From Sphaerosporella brunnea (taxonomy: Eukaryota; Ascomycota; Pezizomycetes; Pezizales; Pyronemataceae), in assembly GCA_008704415.1 (NCBI GenBank), contig VXIS01000100.1, positions 62,001 to 126,000 on the forward strand: a stretch of DNA of 64,000 nucleotides, given 5' to 3'. This document shows positions 33,025 to 45,000 of this stretch, in pieces. The notes beneath the pieces are model-generated. The model was not told the origin of the DNA. It was given only the letters and a program-made list of their open reading frames with translations, and searched no databases. Both the position numbers and the translations under genes were made by a program. Positions within the stretch are counted from its first letter, which is position 1, and every line of letters begins with the position of its first letter.

Positions 33025-33467
33025 CATATAAGAGAGAGAGAGAGAGCGAGCGAGCTAAGTACATGCGTGAGGTGTGTTTCCCTCAACCCTCTGTGCGAAC
33101 CCTTGTTGGAAACTGGCTTTCTAGGCAAGGATAAGGACGAGTGAGGAGGAGAGATAGGACGAGTGAGATAGTGTGATAAGGGTTTACGACATCACCGAGT
33201 GATATCCAGTGAAGCTATAAGATGTATATAAGCGCACCCAGATCAGCCTGTAAGATAGTAATAATATAATCGCCTTTCCCATCACCATCCTCCACCACTA
33301 CTTCGGCTAAGCCTCAACACCTACACGTCTACCACTTTCAACAACCCTAAGTACGCCCTACACGCGCAGGGTTCATGTGATCAGTTCAAATCTTATCCTT
33401 GAGCCGCACACCCCACCGTTCCGAACAACTTTTCTTCAAGCTACGCCAATTCACACCCCACGCAACC
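33025..33467. other. possible LTR fragment and mL61 promoter
   Basis: Begins with a GA microsatellite (33030-33056). Then a stretch with a TATATAAG box and runs of CAC/CCTCAAC resembles the 3' part of a fungal LTR. No matching second LTR was seen, so this is weak. The right end is the promoter and 5' UTR of the mitoribosomal gene. Confidence 0.3.
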
Positions 33468-34138
33468 ATGGTTGGAGCTGTACCACGGATGCGCGCGTTG
33501 CGCGGCGTATGTATTCTGCTCCAGATTTTCTACTGTGCAAAAGCTTTACGAGTCACTAACAGATCTGCCTTAGAGACTCGCCCTCGTTCGCAATGGCTTG
33601 GGCGCCGCAGTTATGCCTCCCGAAGTCAAACGCCTAGCTCTCACATATTCTGCTAAGTTCAATGATGGGCACATGGGCCCTCGGTCAGTATCCGCGGTAC
33701 TTGTGTCGCTGAGACGGCATTTCTGACTTCTGAGACCAGGAAGTTCTGGAGGGTATTCTTGCCGCGATTAAAATACCACAACCCAGATGTTCAAATGGAC
33801 GTCACACGGAGATCGACAATCGGAGGTCCCGCTACGCTGGAGATTGAGTTTGGTAGGCTACCAGCGGCTGTTGTGGCCGCTCACACTGACTTGGAACAGC
33901 GAGTGACAAGAAAGCGGTCATCGACTGCCAGCACAAGCATGAAAACGAAATCGTGAAGGCGCTAATCGATCTCACGAGGGCAAAGCAGATACCCATCAAC
34001 GAGAGGGACTCGGTACTGGCGAACGAGCACCTGCTGGAGGAAGCGCGACTGTTCCGAGCGAAGGCTGCAAAGATGGCCAAACGAGCTGCCAAGAAGGAGG
34101 AGGAGCGGATAGCCAGTGGTGTAGTATCAACCGCATAG
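33468..34138 (+). CDS. MRP49: mitochondrial ribosomal protein, L51/S25/CI-B8 domain (mL61/MRP49-like)
   Basis: Mitoribosomal protein with a thioredoxin-like L51/S25/CI-B8 domain (PF05047). Four exons (33468-33506, 33574-33683, 33740-33852, 33900-34138) give 166 codons. It begins MVGAVPRMRALRGRLALVRN. The domain core is LPPEV-like AVMPPEVKRLALTYSAKFND, then GHMGPRKFWRVFLPRLKYHN, the strongest match. ATLEIEF then leads into a Lys/Glu-rich helical tail. Fungal MRP49 (mL61) is the most likely identity; mS25 is the alternative within the same domain family. Each intron has GT/AG ends and the phases agree. Confidence 0.8.
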
Positions 34139-34999
34139 ACAAAACGCCACATAGATGGATGTGTACATTATCAGTTCCCTGCTGTGTACCTATACGCTTC
34201 AATTCACTTTTTGAGATAGACTTGGATGACTGTGAATTGCACATCTGCGGATCATGGCTCCTGGCGCTCAATAGATTGCCAGATAACATGAAATGGCCCT
34301 CGACTGCTAAATGGAGAAAGATCTTTATAACTTATCACTCGGTGTACCAGCAGATATGAAGTCCGTGAAAGTCTGTCGTATGCGCATTCCAGTACATGGG
34401 AGATTTGCCCTCGATTTTGCATTCAGGCGCCGACCTCTCGAACTAAGGCCAACGTAATTTCTCCGTCTCGAATCAATATTGCAATGTTGATCTGCAACTC
34501 CAACGTTCATACAGACATAAGATCGGTCGGACTATCCGAAGATCGCATCTTGCCCTATATTACGCAGGGTAGATATCGTGGGTAATTCTGCAGGTAGCTA
34601 TGCAATCAAAACACTGGCCACAGAATCGGGGCGTCCTAAAATCAGGATAGATCTTGCGCCAGACATGAACTATCACTCACTCCGCATGGGAGATGGCCGA
34701 ATTGTTGCCTTGAAGCCTTATTTGAAATTAGTATGCTTCCAAGGAATTTAACCTGGAGATTAAGTGATGCGGGCCATTCCATATCACAGAAATTTCATCT
34801 ACAGTGAAGCTGCCCAATATTAACCGGCTGCCGAATTACTTCTATTATTACAAAGTGGATATATCAAACACAGGCGGGGATTTCTTATCTCCGTACGCAA
34901 GCAAGCAAATCCATCATCAGCATGAGAGTTTTCTGGGGCCATCAAACGATTGCAGGCACAAGGAGTAGCGTACGCGCAATGCCGCACCTCTCGATGTGG
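34139..34999. other. intergenic mL61 3' / TMEM135-like 3'
   Basis: 861 bp between convergent genes. AT-rich with no coding signal recognised. Confidence 0.5.
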
Positions 35000-36560
35000 T
35001 CACTTAGTAAGGATCTTCCCCAACAACTTTCCAAATACGCCCCGGACTCTAGTAGGATTGTGTTTGAGCGTGGACAAAATTATTCCGGAGCCAGCCGCAA
35101 AGGTCGTTGTTTCGATCCATTGATATTTCGGGTCGTATTTTCGTGGTAAGATAGTGGCCAGCGCCCTGGGCGCCACAAAGAACATGATTTCGGTGCGTCG
35201 CCGCCGATTTTCTGCGAGAATGCTCCAGCCGCACAGCACGCAGGCCACCTTGATGCAAAGATTGTCCAGAGCCAGCGGGCTTAGTGGCAGGAACTTGGGT
35301 CCCAGTCTCGTCCGCGTCAAGCATACGCCGTACCAAAATAGGCCGATGAAAGACCCAATGAAGGCAGAGGATCTCACAGCCCCAATGAGCGCCTGCAGCA
35401 AAGCAACGGCATCCGGCTTTCGAGGGCGTAGAAACTTGAGCATATTCAATCCCAGATATATTGGCAATGCAGTCTTCCATGTAGCTTGCCAGAACCTCGA
35501 CAGAGCGAAAATTTCGCAGTTTTTGGAATATGCTCCATGAACAACCTGGATCCCCCCATATCAGCATTCCTTTCAAGAGATCCATCCTGGTGCATGATAT
35601 ACCTCACAGGGGATCGGTATGGATTGTGAGGGGTCACCCCAGGCCTTTGGAAGACCAATGTCCTCACAATAAGACTCTAAGAGATGTGCCTGTCCTGTAT
35701 CAACACCGTAAACGTATTCACCGGACCTTATTCTGCGCAAAGCCTCAATAAGTCTTTCATCGGCTTTGGCAAACTTGGTAATTTGTTTAGAGTAAGAACT
35801 AACACCGCTCAGCAAAATCCTTAGGTGAGTGGGAAATTTGAGGGTTCGGCATACGATGGTAGTCTTTCTCGGGAATATAACCAGGCATACATTATTATGC
35901 CAGAACTCAATGCAAAAACTGCAGAATCCGCCAAGTACCCGATGGAAGCTTCTGCGGCGGTAAATTTGCCAGATCTCTTCCGCTGTTCCTTCCGCTTTTC
36001 CCACAATTCCCCGACAATTATATCGATAGCCCTGGTGAGGGCAAATAGTGTCAAGTCAAGAGTTCTTCCTGCATCGCCTTTTTGCTTGGAATTCAATAGC
36101 TGCAAGCCACCCGCCGCAGCCAGGGCGCCCGCAGAAAATGAGGCAAAGATCTTTCTGGACTGCAATACACACTCTCTTGCAGGATCGCTTGCAAGGGCTG
36201 TGTTGGAGGAAATCAATCTCTCGAAAAAAGGTTGCAACACAGAGCGAAGAGCCACGGTAAAGCCGCAAAATGCGGGAAATCGATGGATTTCAAGCGTTTG
36301 CCTTAAGATTCGAACGATCTGTATGGCGTCAGTTACAATTCCCTACGCCAATAGGGACCCGCATTTGCCCCGAAGGGAGTCAACCTCTCGGCGACCATTC
36401 TTCTCTTGTTTGCCTCTTCCTCGTCGAATTTGAGCGAAGGCGAGGCCCAATATCCGAGGAGTGAGATGCGACAACGCGCCGACACCATAAGCTTTGAGAA
36501 TGCTAATGTTGTCCGTAAGCAATTGACCGCAACAAACGATTAACGAACTTACGGAGTCAT
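35000..36560 (-). CDS. TMEM135-like integral membrane protein
   Basis: Fungal relative of TMEM135, a multi-pass protein linked in animals to peroxisomal/mitochondrial lipid handling. Five exons (36553-36560, 36385-36502, 35855-36318, 35603-35798, 35000-35545) give 443 codons. The first exon is only 8 nt (ATGACTCC). Recognisable blocks are LRQTLEIHRFPAFCGFTVAL, ALSSGIIMYAWLYSRERLPS, then SYSKQITKFAKADERLIEAL, RSGEYVYGVDTG, the Cys-containing IPCEVVHGAYSKNCEIFALS and ALPIYLGLNMLKFL. Several hydrophobic segments fit membrane helices. The second Cys of the usual C..H..SC motif is at KNC. The intron between exons 3 and 4 was placed (35799-35854) because it restores ERLPSSYSKQIT. Function in fungi is not established. 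Confidence 0.82.
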
Positions 36561-36917
36561 GGCCTGCCCTCTTAACGTTCCCGTTTGCATGATGATATTG
36601 ACGGATGTCGATATGTTGAATCTCTTCAGCTGTCGTTACATACACTAGGAAGGGCAAGCTGCCACACCACAACCACACAGAAAGAAGAGGTGGCGAGCTC
36701 TATTATAACCAAACAAACAACGTAGAATTGATTCCCGCTGTCTATTTTGTTTCAGAATCAATGGTTGCGGAGATGGAAGTGACTTGCTGATTTATGGCGC
36801 GACGCGTGAATATCCTACTGGCGAATGGCACTAAGTTTCGGTCACCCTAACCCTGCGCTGCTCGGCGCTTTCAAAAGTATTCGGACACGTTTGGACCCTA
36901 ACCCAAGCCCGGCGCTT
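36561..36917. other. promoter side of TMEM135-like gene
   Basis: Contains ACCCTAACCCTG near 36846 and GACCCTAACCC near 36896, telomere-repeat-like pairs, just left of the MITE. No gene. Confidence 0.5.
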
Positions 36918-37116
36918 ACTATCGCGTTGCCACCTGTGTCGTTTTTTCACCTATGTCGCGCTGAAAAGTACGCTGGCTGGCTCAGAAATACGCGGGCAGC
37001 TCTGGCGAGGATCTGGCGCCGCAAGGCCGCCCGTTGCCATGCGTATTTCTGAGCCGGCCAGCGTACTTTTCAGCGCGACATAGGTGAAAAAACGACACAG
37101 GTGGCAACGCGATAGT
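36918..37116. mobile_element. 199-bp MITE with about 76-bp terminal inverted repeats
   Basis: The first 76 bases (starting ACTATCGCGTTGCCACCTGT) recur inverted at the right end with one mismatch. The unpaired centre is about 45 bp. No coding capacity. It sits in the 953-bp divergent promoter between the TMEM135-like gene and ARG8, about 400 bp from the ARG8 start. Confidence 0.85.
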
Positions 37117-37415
37117 ACGGAGATCACTATGAACTTAGATACTGAGCGCGGAAAGCCGCCACTATCTAGTTGGATGGTGGCTTGCGGGGACGCCGCTGGG
37201 GTCAAGGCAATTGCGTGTCCCAAAGTGAAAATCTATCATCAGGATGCTGTTGACGGAGCGGGACTGTCTTGGCAACGATGATCTGATAAGACAGTCACAG
37301 ACCCGAGTGATGCAATTCGTGCCGCCCCGCGTAACACGGAAAAAAAAAAGGCTTCACACCCGCAACCTTTCGACGGCCAAGACGTCGCGGCAGACGAAGA
37401 ATTGATCACGTCCGT

Positions 37416-37422
37416 TGACTCA
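37416..37422. promoter_or_regulatory. TGACTCA, Gcn4/CpcA-type site upstream of ARG8
   Basis: A perfect consensus cross-pathway-control site 91 bp upstream of the ARG8 start codon. Arginine genes are classic targets of this regulator in fungi. The function here is inferred from the site and its place. Confidence 0.55.
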
Positions 37423-37512
37423 CTCCTTATCCCCTCACTCTCTTTCAATAAGGGCTGCCGGTCTCAGTCCCAAAACTCTATATTCCACTCTATATTCCAC
37501 CAACCTTCCGCA

Positions 37513-39039
37513 ATGGCCGCCCTCCGCCTGTCCTCGAAAAGGTGTTTGTCCTCGAGGCTCCACCTCAGCTCTCGCCTCGCTGTGCGCGCCGCTTCCACCA
37601 GCACTAGCAACCTCCCCGCCGATGCCAAGGCCGAGTTCGCTGTACGGCAGCTCTCTGTTGTTTCCAGGACGACGTACTCACCAAATGGCGCACATAGAAA
37701 GAAGTCCGCCTTCCCGCCCACGATCCTGCCGCCGACTCTCAGAGCGCAGCGCTGGTAGGCCAATACCTGCCGTTCATGGTGGCCACTTATGCGCGCCCGG
37801 GCCAAGTCTTTGTCAAGGGCGACGGTTGCTACCTCTACGACATTGAGAACCGTCGGTACATCGACTTCAACGCCGGCATTGCGGTCAATGCGCTCGGCCA
37901 CGGCGATCCTCAGCTTACAAACTTGATTTATGACCAGGCAAAGCAGCTGATCCATGTCAGCAACCTGTACCACAACCCGTGGACCGGCGCCCTGAGCCGG
38001 CTGCTGGTAGAGCGCACGAAGGAGTTGGGAGGATTCAAGGATGCTAGCAAGGCGTTTATCTGCAACTCCGGCAGCGAGGCGAACGAGGCTGCTATCAAAT
38101 TTGCCAGGAAGGTGGGGAAGGTGGTTGGCGGCGACAAGAAGGTTGGCATCGTCAGCTTTTACAACAGCTTCCACGGACGTACTATGGGCAGTCTGAGTGC
38201 CACCCCCAACCCCAAGTATCAGAAGCCGTTTGCGCCCATGGTGCCCGGCTTCTCCTACGGAAAGTACAATGACGTGGATGGCATCGATGCGCTGGTTACC
38301 GAGGAGACTTGCGGTGTCATCGTGGAGCCGATCCAGGGAGAGGGAGGTATCTGGGTTGGTAGCGACGAGTTCTTGACCAAGCTGAGGAAGAGGTGTACCG
38401 AGGTTGGCGCGGTGTTGATTTACGACGAGATTCAGGTATGGTTTTGTTTACCCGCCTGAGCCATTGAATGCTCATCGATAATAGTGTGGAATTGGACGCA
38501 CCGGAAAGCTCTGGGCCCACGAGCACCTGCCCAAGGAGGCGCACCCTGACATCGTGACCATGGCCAAGGCACTGGGCAACGGATTCCCTGTCGGCGCGAC
38601 CATGGTGAACGAGTTCGTGGCGGAGAAGATCATGGTTGGAGACCACGGCACCACCTACGGAGGAAACCCCCTTGCCTCCCGCGTCGGTCACTACGTCTTC
38701 GATCGCATCGCCAAACCGGAGTTCCTTGCCGCGGTGGAGGGGAAGAGCAAGATCTTTGTCAAGCACCTTCAGGCGTTGAAAGAGAAATACCCCGAGTTGA
38801 TCACGGAGATCAGGGGTAAGGGGTTGATTCTGGGTGCTCAGCTGGACCGTGATCCTAGCGACATCGTCAAGGAGTGCAGGGAGCGTGGTTTGCTGGTCAT
38901 CACGGCTGGAACGAACGTGCTTAGGTTTGTGCCGCCGTTGGTCATCGAGGAGAACACTATCGAGGAGGGTATGAAGATCCTTGATGATGCTTTGGCGGCT
39001 GTGTGTCTCGGGCGTGTAATCACAAGCCGCGGTTCGTAA
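37513..39039 (+). CDS. ARG8: acetylornithine aminotransferase, mitochondrial
   Basis: PLP enzyme that converts N-acetylglutamate semialdehyde and glutamate to N-acetylornithine in the mitochondrial matrix, in arginine biosynthesis. Three exons (37513-37641, 37698-38435, 38485-39039) give 473 codons. The Arg/Ser-rich start (MAALRLSSKRCLSSRLHLSS) is a matrix-targeting presequence. Then KGDGCYLYDIENRRYIDFNA, HVSNLYHNPW and FICNSGSEANEAAIKFARK follow. [20 protein letters not shown] is restored by the second intron. The PLP lysine is in TMAKALGNGFPVGA. The C-terminus LGRVITSRGS extends beyond the conserved end, and the same GCCGCGGTT-type repeat follows the stop, so the tail may be a recent extension. 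Confidence 0.95.
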
Positions 39040-42000
39040 TCAAGAGCCGCGGTTCACAAGGGCCAGGCGAAAATCTAGCGCGGTGTCCGACTAGACAGCG
39101 AAAAAACGTATGCCACTGCAGATGAATTGCGGGACGGATCTTCATTGACACCCTCGCGATGTGAGATTCAAGTTGGAGGTCTCGTGGCGCTTGCTGGTCC
39201 CCTACAGGCCAACAGATTCTGCATTTCCAGCTTTCATGTGTATAACGGACCAACCACAATCATTCTCCGCAATGCGACTTCCCGAGAGCCAAATTCGTCA
39301 TCTTTTTTTCAAATTACCTACTCTAGCAACCCTATCCAATTGAGCATTTTACCGGCCAGGAGGCGCAGCTTGACGGCACAGGAGCAATGGGATCATCCAG
39401 AACCGATGTCAGCGAAGACGGCACAATCTACGGCACAATCTCCACATGAGTCATGGCAAAGCGATTTAGTGCGAGCAATAGCGTTTAATGGCAATAAAGG
39501 GGTTAAGGATGAGAATGCTCATGTGGGCGAATAAATCTGAAGACAGAAGCAGGATTGTTTACTCCCTAATCTTCAAACTTTCATCGCCCTACTTTTACCG
39601 TGCTAGAACGTTCAAATGCGTACCACAGTCCAGAAGCCGAACAACTATACCCACACTAGCACTATGAGAGCCATGGAGCAGGTATTCAATATATCGAGTG
39701 ATATATGGTGAAACTTCACCTCCACCACTACTAACAGCTGGCCTCAAGTCGAAACAAAGGGGATCTTAGGGTACCATACTGAACCCCCTTGAGAGGTGCT
39801 CTGAAACTCGCTCTGATTTCAGGGCAATCTCGAAGCGTATGGCCGCTCCAGTCCGAACAGCAACAAATCGGGTTAAGATGCATAATGGGCACCTCGTTTT
39901 TGTCCCATGACAAGCTCCTTGGCTCTCTCTGTCAGCCCTTATTGTGTGACGACCTTTCAATGTTTCCATGCCCTGGGTGGCGGTAGACTTGCGTTGTTCG
40001 TCATAACGCGAGTGATATCTGTGACGCACAACTGCTGCTCAAAACATCCGCCATTCGTCGAAGCTTCCCCCTTCAAAAGTACCGGAATCAAAATCAATGA
40101 AAAAGGGAAATTCTCGGGGATGCGAAGGGTAGGCCTCAAAGGCCCTTACGAGGCCCGAGTTATTTGTTAAACTTAGGTTGCTAAGTGTGTGGGATAGAGG
40201 AGTGCAAAACTGTAGCCAGGCTGGGAGCTTTTGGCTAATAGGGCCGGCCGAGCTGCCGGAAATAATAGACATGTATTCATTACCTCCTACTGTACAAGTA
40301 AAAAACACACGACCCGGCGCTCATGGCCTGTACAGTTCGAAAGCAATAGGAAACAGCGGGGAAAACTTCAACAAAGACACGAAAACAACTATTCCTCACA
40401 TATCGCTGGGGTTAAGAAAGGAAGTACCGACGCTAGCTGGCTCTGCCAATGGCCCAAGCAGGCGCAGGATTCGATGGTTTCAGCACTCAGCTGAGCACGC
40501 TGGTCAGTAATTGTAGGTTTCACGTGGCTGAAACCGGACTCATGATCATGGCCGGAATAGCGAACATCTCCAGCGGCATCTTGGCGAGCTGGGGATAGGC
40601 ACTGCTCTTAACAGCACAGAAGAGAATTACATTTGATACTGGATCGTCTGGCGGCTCTCTCATATTCATCTGGCGCGAGAAGCTTCTGGCAGCCCACCAT
40701 TAAGGGCCGGTTATTGACAAGCCTGACTGGAGCGGAGAACGACGCTCACTACCATTGATTCCGGCATGAGAAGACGTGTGTCTGCACAAGACAAACAGCT
40801 GACGACTGTCAGTCCTACAAGTTTCGTTCCCACAACACGACGAGTGCAGCCGGAAATACCAGGCTGCAACTTCGGCAACCGAAGGATTTTGCCGCTGCCT
40901 AGATCCCTGGCAACATTTATTTGAGGATATTTAGGATGTGGATGGCCCTGGCGAAATATTGATAAATAGACCCGGTACATACATAGATCTACTATGTACC
41001 ACACCAGGTCGCCACTCATGATGGCCACCATTCGAATGGTTACCACTATGCAAAGAGCCTCGTTGTCACTGAATGTGAACGCAAAACAGGGGGAACTTTG
41101 AGAAACCGAAAAGGCAAATAAGCGTTTCAGCTCGTTTTCAGTCGGTGACGAGCTTTTACAGGGCCCCTCTCAATGCTATTGGGTATCTTGCAGTCGATGC
41201 ACACCACCATGCACAGAAACTGCGGTACCGATATTTCGAGAAATTGCCTCAGCTACGAATCCCATCCCAGCAGATATCATAGGGATAGCCGACCGCCGAC
41301 ATGCGGCCATCTCAACTGTCGGATCCCCCGCACGGCCATCCGCCCACTCAGAACCTGTACTGTACGAAGAACACGCAGCTACTACATATGCTTGCCTTCT
41401 CCTGTTTTGACTTCTCCACACGATCATTAGCCAATTCAGATGCATGCTTACCGTGCTTACACGGACAGCTGAGCGGGTATAAAGCTAGCGATTTTGCTTT
41501 TTTTGATTCATGCGTCGGCTCAACGACGCGCCGAGATAAGCCAAGCAAGTTGCTTCGCCAGCGAGAACAAGAGCACATCGAGTCATATCCCGTGACTAGC
41601 GGGAGGAACGAAGCCAAACGCCGCACGCAATGTATATGTAGGTACACGGCTCCTTGGATTCGGACCATCTCCGATGAGATTTAGCTACGGTTTCTGGCGG
41701 TGGCGCTCCCAATAGGTTGATATCGTGGCGGGATGGAGAGTCAGCTGGAAAGTGTTGTTTTCCGTCCTGCGAGTGCCGACTACGCGCTTAGATTACGCAC
41801 TTACATAGTTAGGCGCCGCTGCGGCCAACCGGTCTGCGAGGGAGAATTTTTGTTTATCCACTCCCTTGGGAGATGGCGGTCAGGTTGTTTTGAGTAGTAT
41901 TCGGTACCGATGAACTCTAGAAAGCATGGAACGTGCAAGAGCTTGCTACAGTGCACGGCATGAGTTCAGGCTGCCCCCCCGTCAGAGTGCACTCGTCAGA

Positions 42001-45000
42001 TATTCGGTTCAGGCTCCACACCACCGGAAACGTGGTCAATTTTTGAGGCATTGCGTCGGCCTGATGGGGTTCGTGCTCTGAGCATTCAACGTAACCGACG
42101 GGAAAAAAAATAGGGAGAAGACCGGTTCAACCATGCCATCCAGATTCTTCGTTAGTGGGCAACCCAGGTAAAACGGCGCGAACTATCCAGCTATGAAGTG
42201 ACTTGGCCATCCGCATCTCCGTGGAACGACGTTTGTGATGTCGAACTATGGTAAGTACTCAACCTCATAGGAATAGCAATTTGTTGATTAATATAGCTGC
42301 ACCCCAGACCCATGACCTGACTTCAGGCGAATGAATCCATCCACCAGCAGAGCATGCCGATCCACGGTCGTGCCTCAACAGCTCAGCGTTCCGGCCGTTG
42401 TGAATCGTTCCCGTACTCCAGGGATGGCCGTCATTCATAAAGTCCGCAAAACTCCGAAACTTGTAACACGAATCCATGAGTCGCTGAGCTAATAGCGATA
42501 GACCTGGGAATCTCCTAGGTACATAAATAGACAATCTTCGTCAACTCATAACATGGCCGTTGGAAGCCAGAATGGACACGAAGGGTTTATCCTCACCAAG
42601 CTGGAGATGCATAAGTAATGTGCAGAAGCATAGGTGTGATACAGAAGTCTCCTTTCGTCCCACGTTGCAAAATGAAGCTTCAGCATTTTGGAGGAGGGGT
42701 GGGGGGGCGCAAAAGGCCATGCGGAAGGTGGTCGGACGGAAGCCCCTCTTCACGCATCAAATAAATAACGCCGACGGGTTTCTCGTGAGGATCCGCTCCG
42801 ACGGCCTGGGACACAGCTGCACAGTCGGTCACCTGGGTCGTACGGCAGAATGCCTTCGTATTTTTCTGCTACTTACAGATGAGGGGTTTGCCGCGCTAAT
42901 AGGTAGTTGAGCCCAGGATCATTGGAAGAATGGCTTTCGCGATATCCGCCCGATGGGCCTGAGTTATGTGGAGAATTGGCGCGTGGAGCTCCCTAGAATG
43001 AATGAGCACATCCTTGCGGGGAAAGGTCCATGGTTGACGCGGTAACCGTCCCGCACCTGCATAGGCTCGGTACATAGGAGAATATGCATGGTTCGGAGAC
43101 ATTAGAGGGATCCGGCAAAAAGTTGTGGTGTTAAAAGATCGGACAGGGCAGCACAGCGTAACGCAACTTTTTGAAATCCATCCGGCTGGAAAAGTTGCGG
43201 TGTCAAGCACTCCCCGGGTTCCCTTGTCGATGCCCCAGCTCATCCAGCCGGATCCCTCTGTTCATCTCATTATTGGTGATTCTGCGTCCATGGTACCAAT
43301 CACACATGAATCTGAAGATATTTAGCGATCGGTAAAGTAATGCTATAAAGCTTGGCCATGGCTATTGTTCACATATAATCTCCGGAGCATGCCGATATGT
43401 ATCTATTTTCCCCTGGGTCACAAAGAGGTCGGATTCTTGGATACCGAACGCTCTCCGTATCAAACTTCGTTAGCATCAGATTCTGCATGCCGGGCCCACA
43501 TGCAACAAAACATCGACATCGTATCCACATGCCCGCTTGGATTGCCAGTGCATGCAAAGCAGGGCGGTTAGTTGGTTGGAGTCTAGAACCATACCGCGGG
43601 AAAAAAAAAATTAAAAAAAAATCATCCGAACGCTCTGGTACGTACTAAACCAGGTATGGAAAGTTGACAGTATGACTCGTGTAAAAGCGAACTGCTAACC
43701 ATTAGCCTGTTGGTGAGCAGTATTGAAGGCGCATCAATAGTAGATATACTTGGCATCAAGATTGTGTATAATACGATTCGCTATGTAAGCTGTGTATGGG
43801 CTAGTGAATGAAGCTGGCCATACGTAGGAAAACATTTTGTTTCTTGATATTTGTTTCTTGATAACGATGTCTTGGAATTCGGAATCTGTCCGGCCAAGGA
43901 ACATGGACACCGCCAAGGAGATATTTACCGTACTGCTCTACCTGTCTATCCAAGCCCCCCATGGCCAGCGGTGGCCTCACTTTCCCCAGCATAACGGCCC
44001 GCAGCCGCAGCCGTCTATGGAGTGGCCTTGATTGTGGCTTGAACGAATACTAGATAAATTCATAGACGGCCCCCACAGATTCCAGGTACAGGTACTAGAG
44101 TACGTATAAAACCGATTCAAACATTACCTTGTATCTTCGGGCAGTTACCTACTTCTTCTAGCTTCGAATTTTGGAAGGAAGCAGCAATTTCGGAGCTCGG
44201 CCATGGCGATGATATGTACGTACACACATCAGGAATTCTTTCCACCGGGGGGCTCATGTTGGAACTTGCATTTGCGTCGTTGATCGGTGTACGCAGCTCT
44301 GTGTACTGAGCGCTATGAACATAGTTGTCGTTCCTTCGGCCAAGTCGGAGAAACGGCTCGCTCGCTAGCGGGTAGACATGAAGCTAGAGAAAGTACTCTA
44401 TTTGCACTTTAAACGTCGACCTCCGTCCTCAAAAAAAGATAGCAAATATCTACCTACCTATCGTTTCATGATGTGATATGTTAACAAGCAAAAAAGCAGG
44501 TCAGGTGTGTATGTACTTGGTTGTTCCAATGAGGAGCAACGAGGGCTTTTTTTCTTCTTCTTTTGTCTCATGCAGCTTGTCCCTCACGCCGATTAGTCCT
44601 TAGGTCCAGTAGTGAACCCTCTCACCGGGCTGCATGAAAGCCTGAACACCCCCCTTCACTCACAAAAAAAGCAATTCTCAAGTCTTCTCACCGCAATCCA
44701 TTTCGCTGTCACGAGTAGATATGTGAATCGTGCTGCACAGCAGTTACACCGCCTCTTCGCTCCTTGAATGTAACAGCTTTCCAGCCGTGTTTAACATTCC
44801 CAATTGGAAGCCCGCGAATAAGGACACTTTCTTTGCGCCTCTGGGGTTGATATGGAGCACGAATGGTCTAGACAAGTCGAACCCCGCATGAATCCGGACT
44901 CAGGTCTCGTCGGTAAATTCAGCTGGCTATGTACTGAGAAAACTGGTGTTTTGACTTACCTACTTTACGTCGATCCATGCCGGACAAATGCGAAGGCCTC

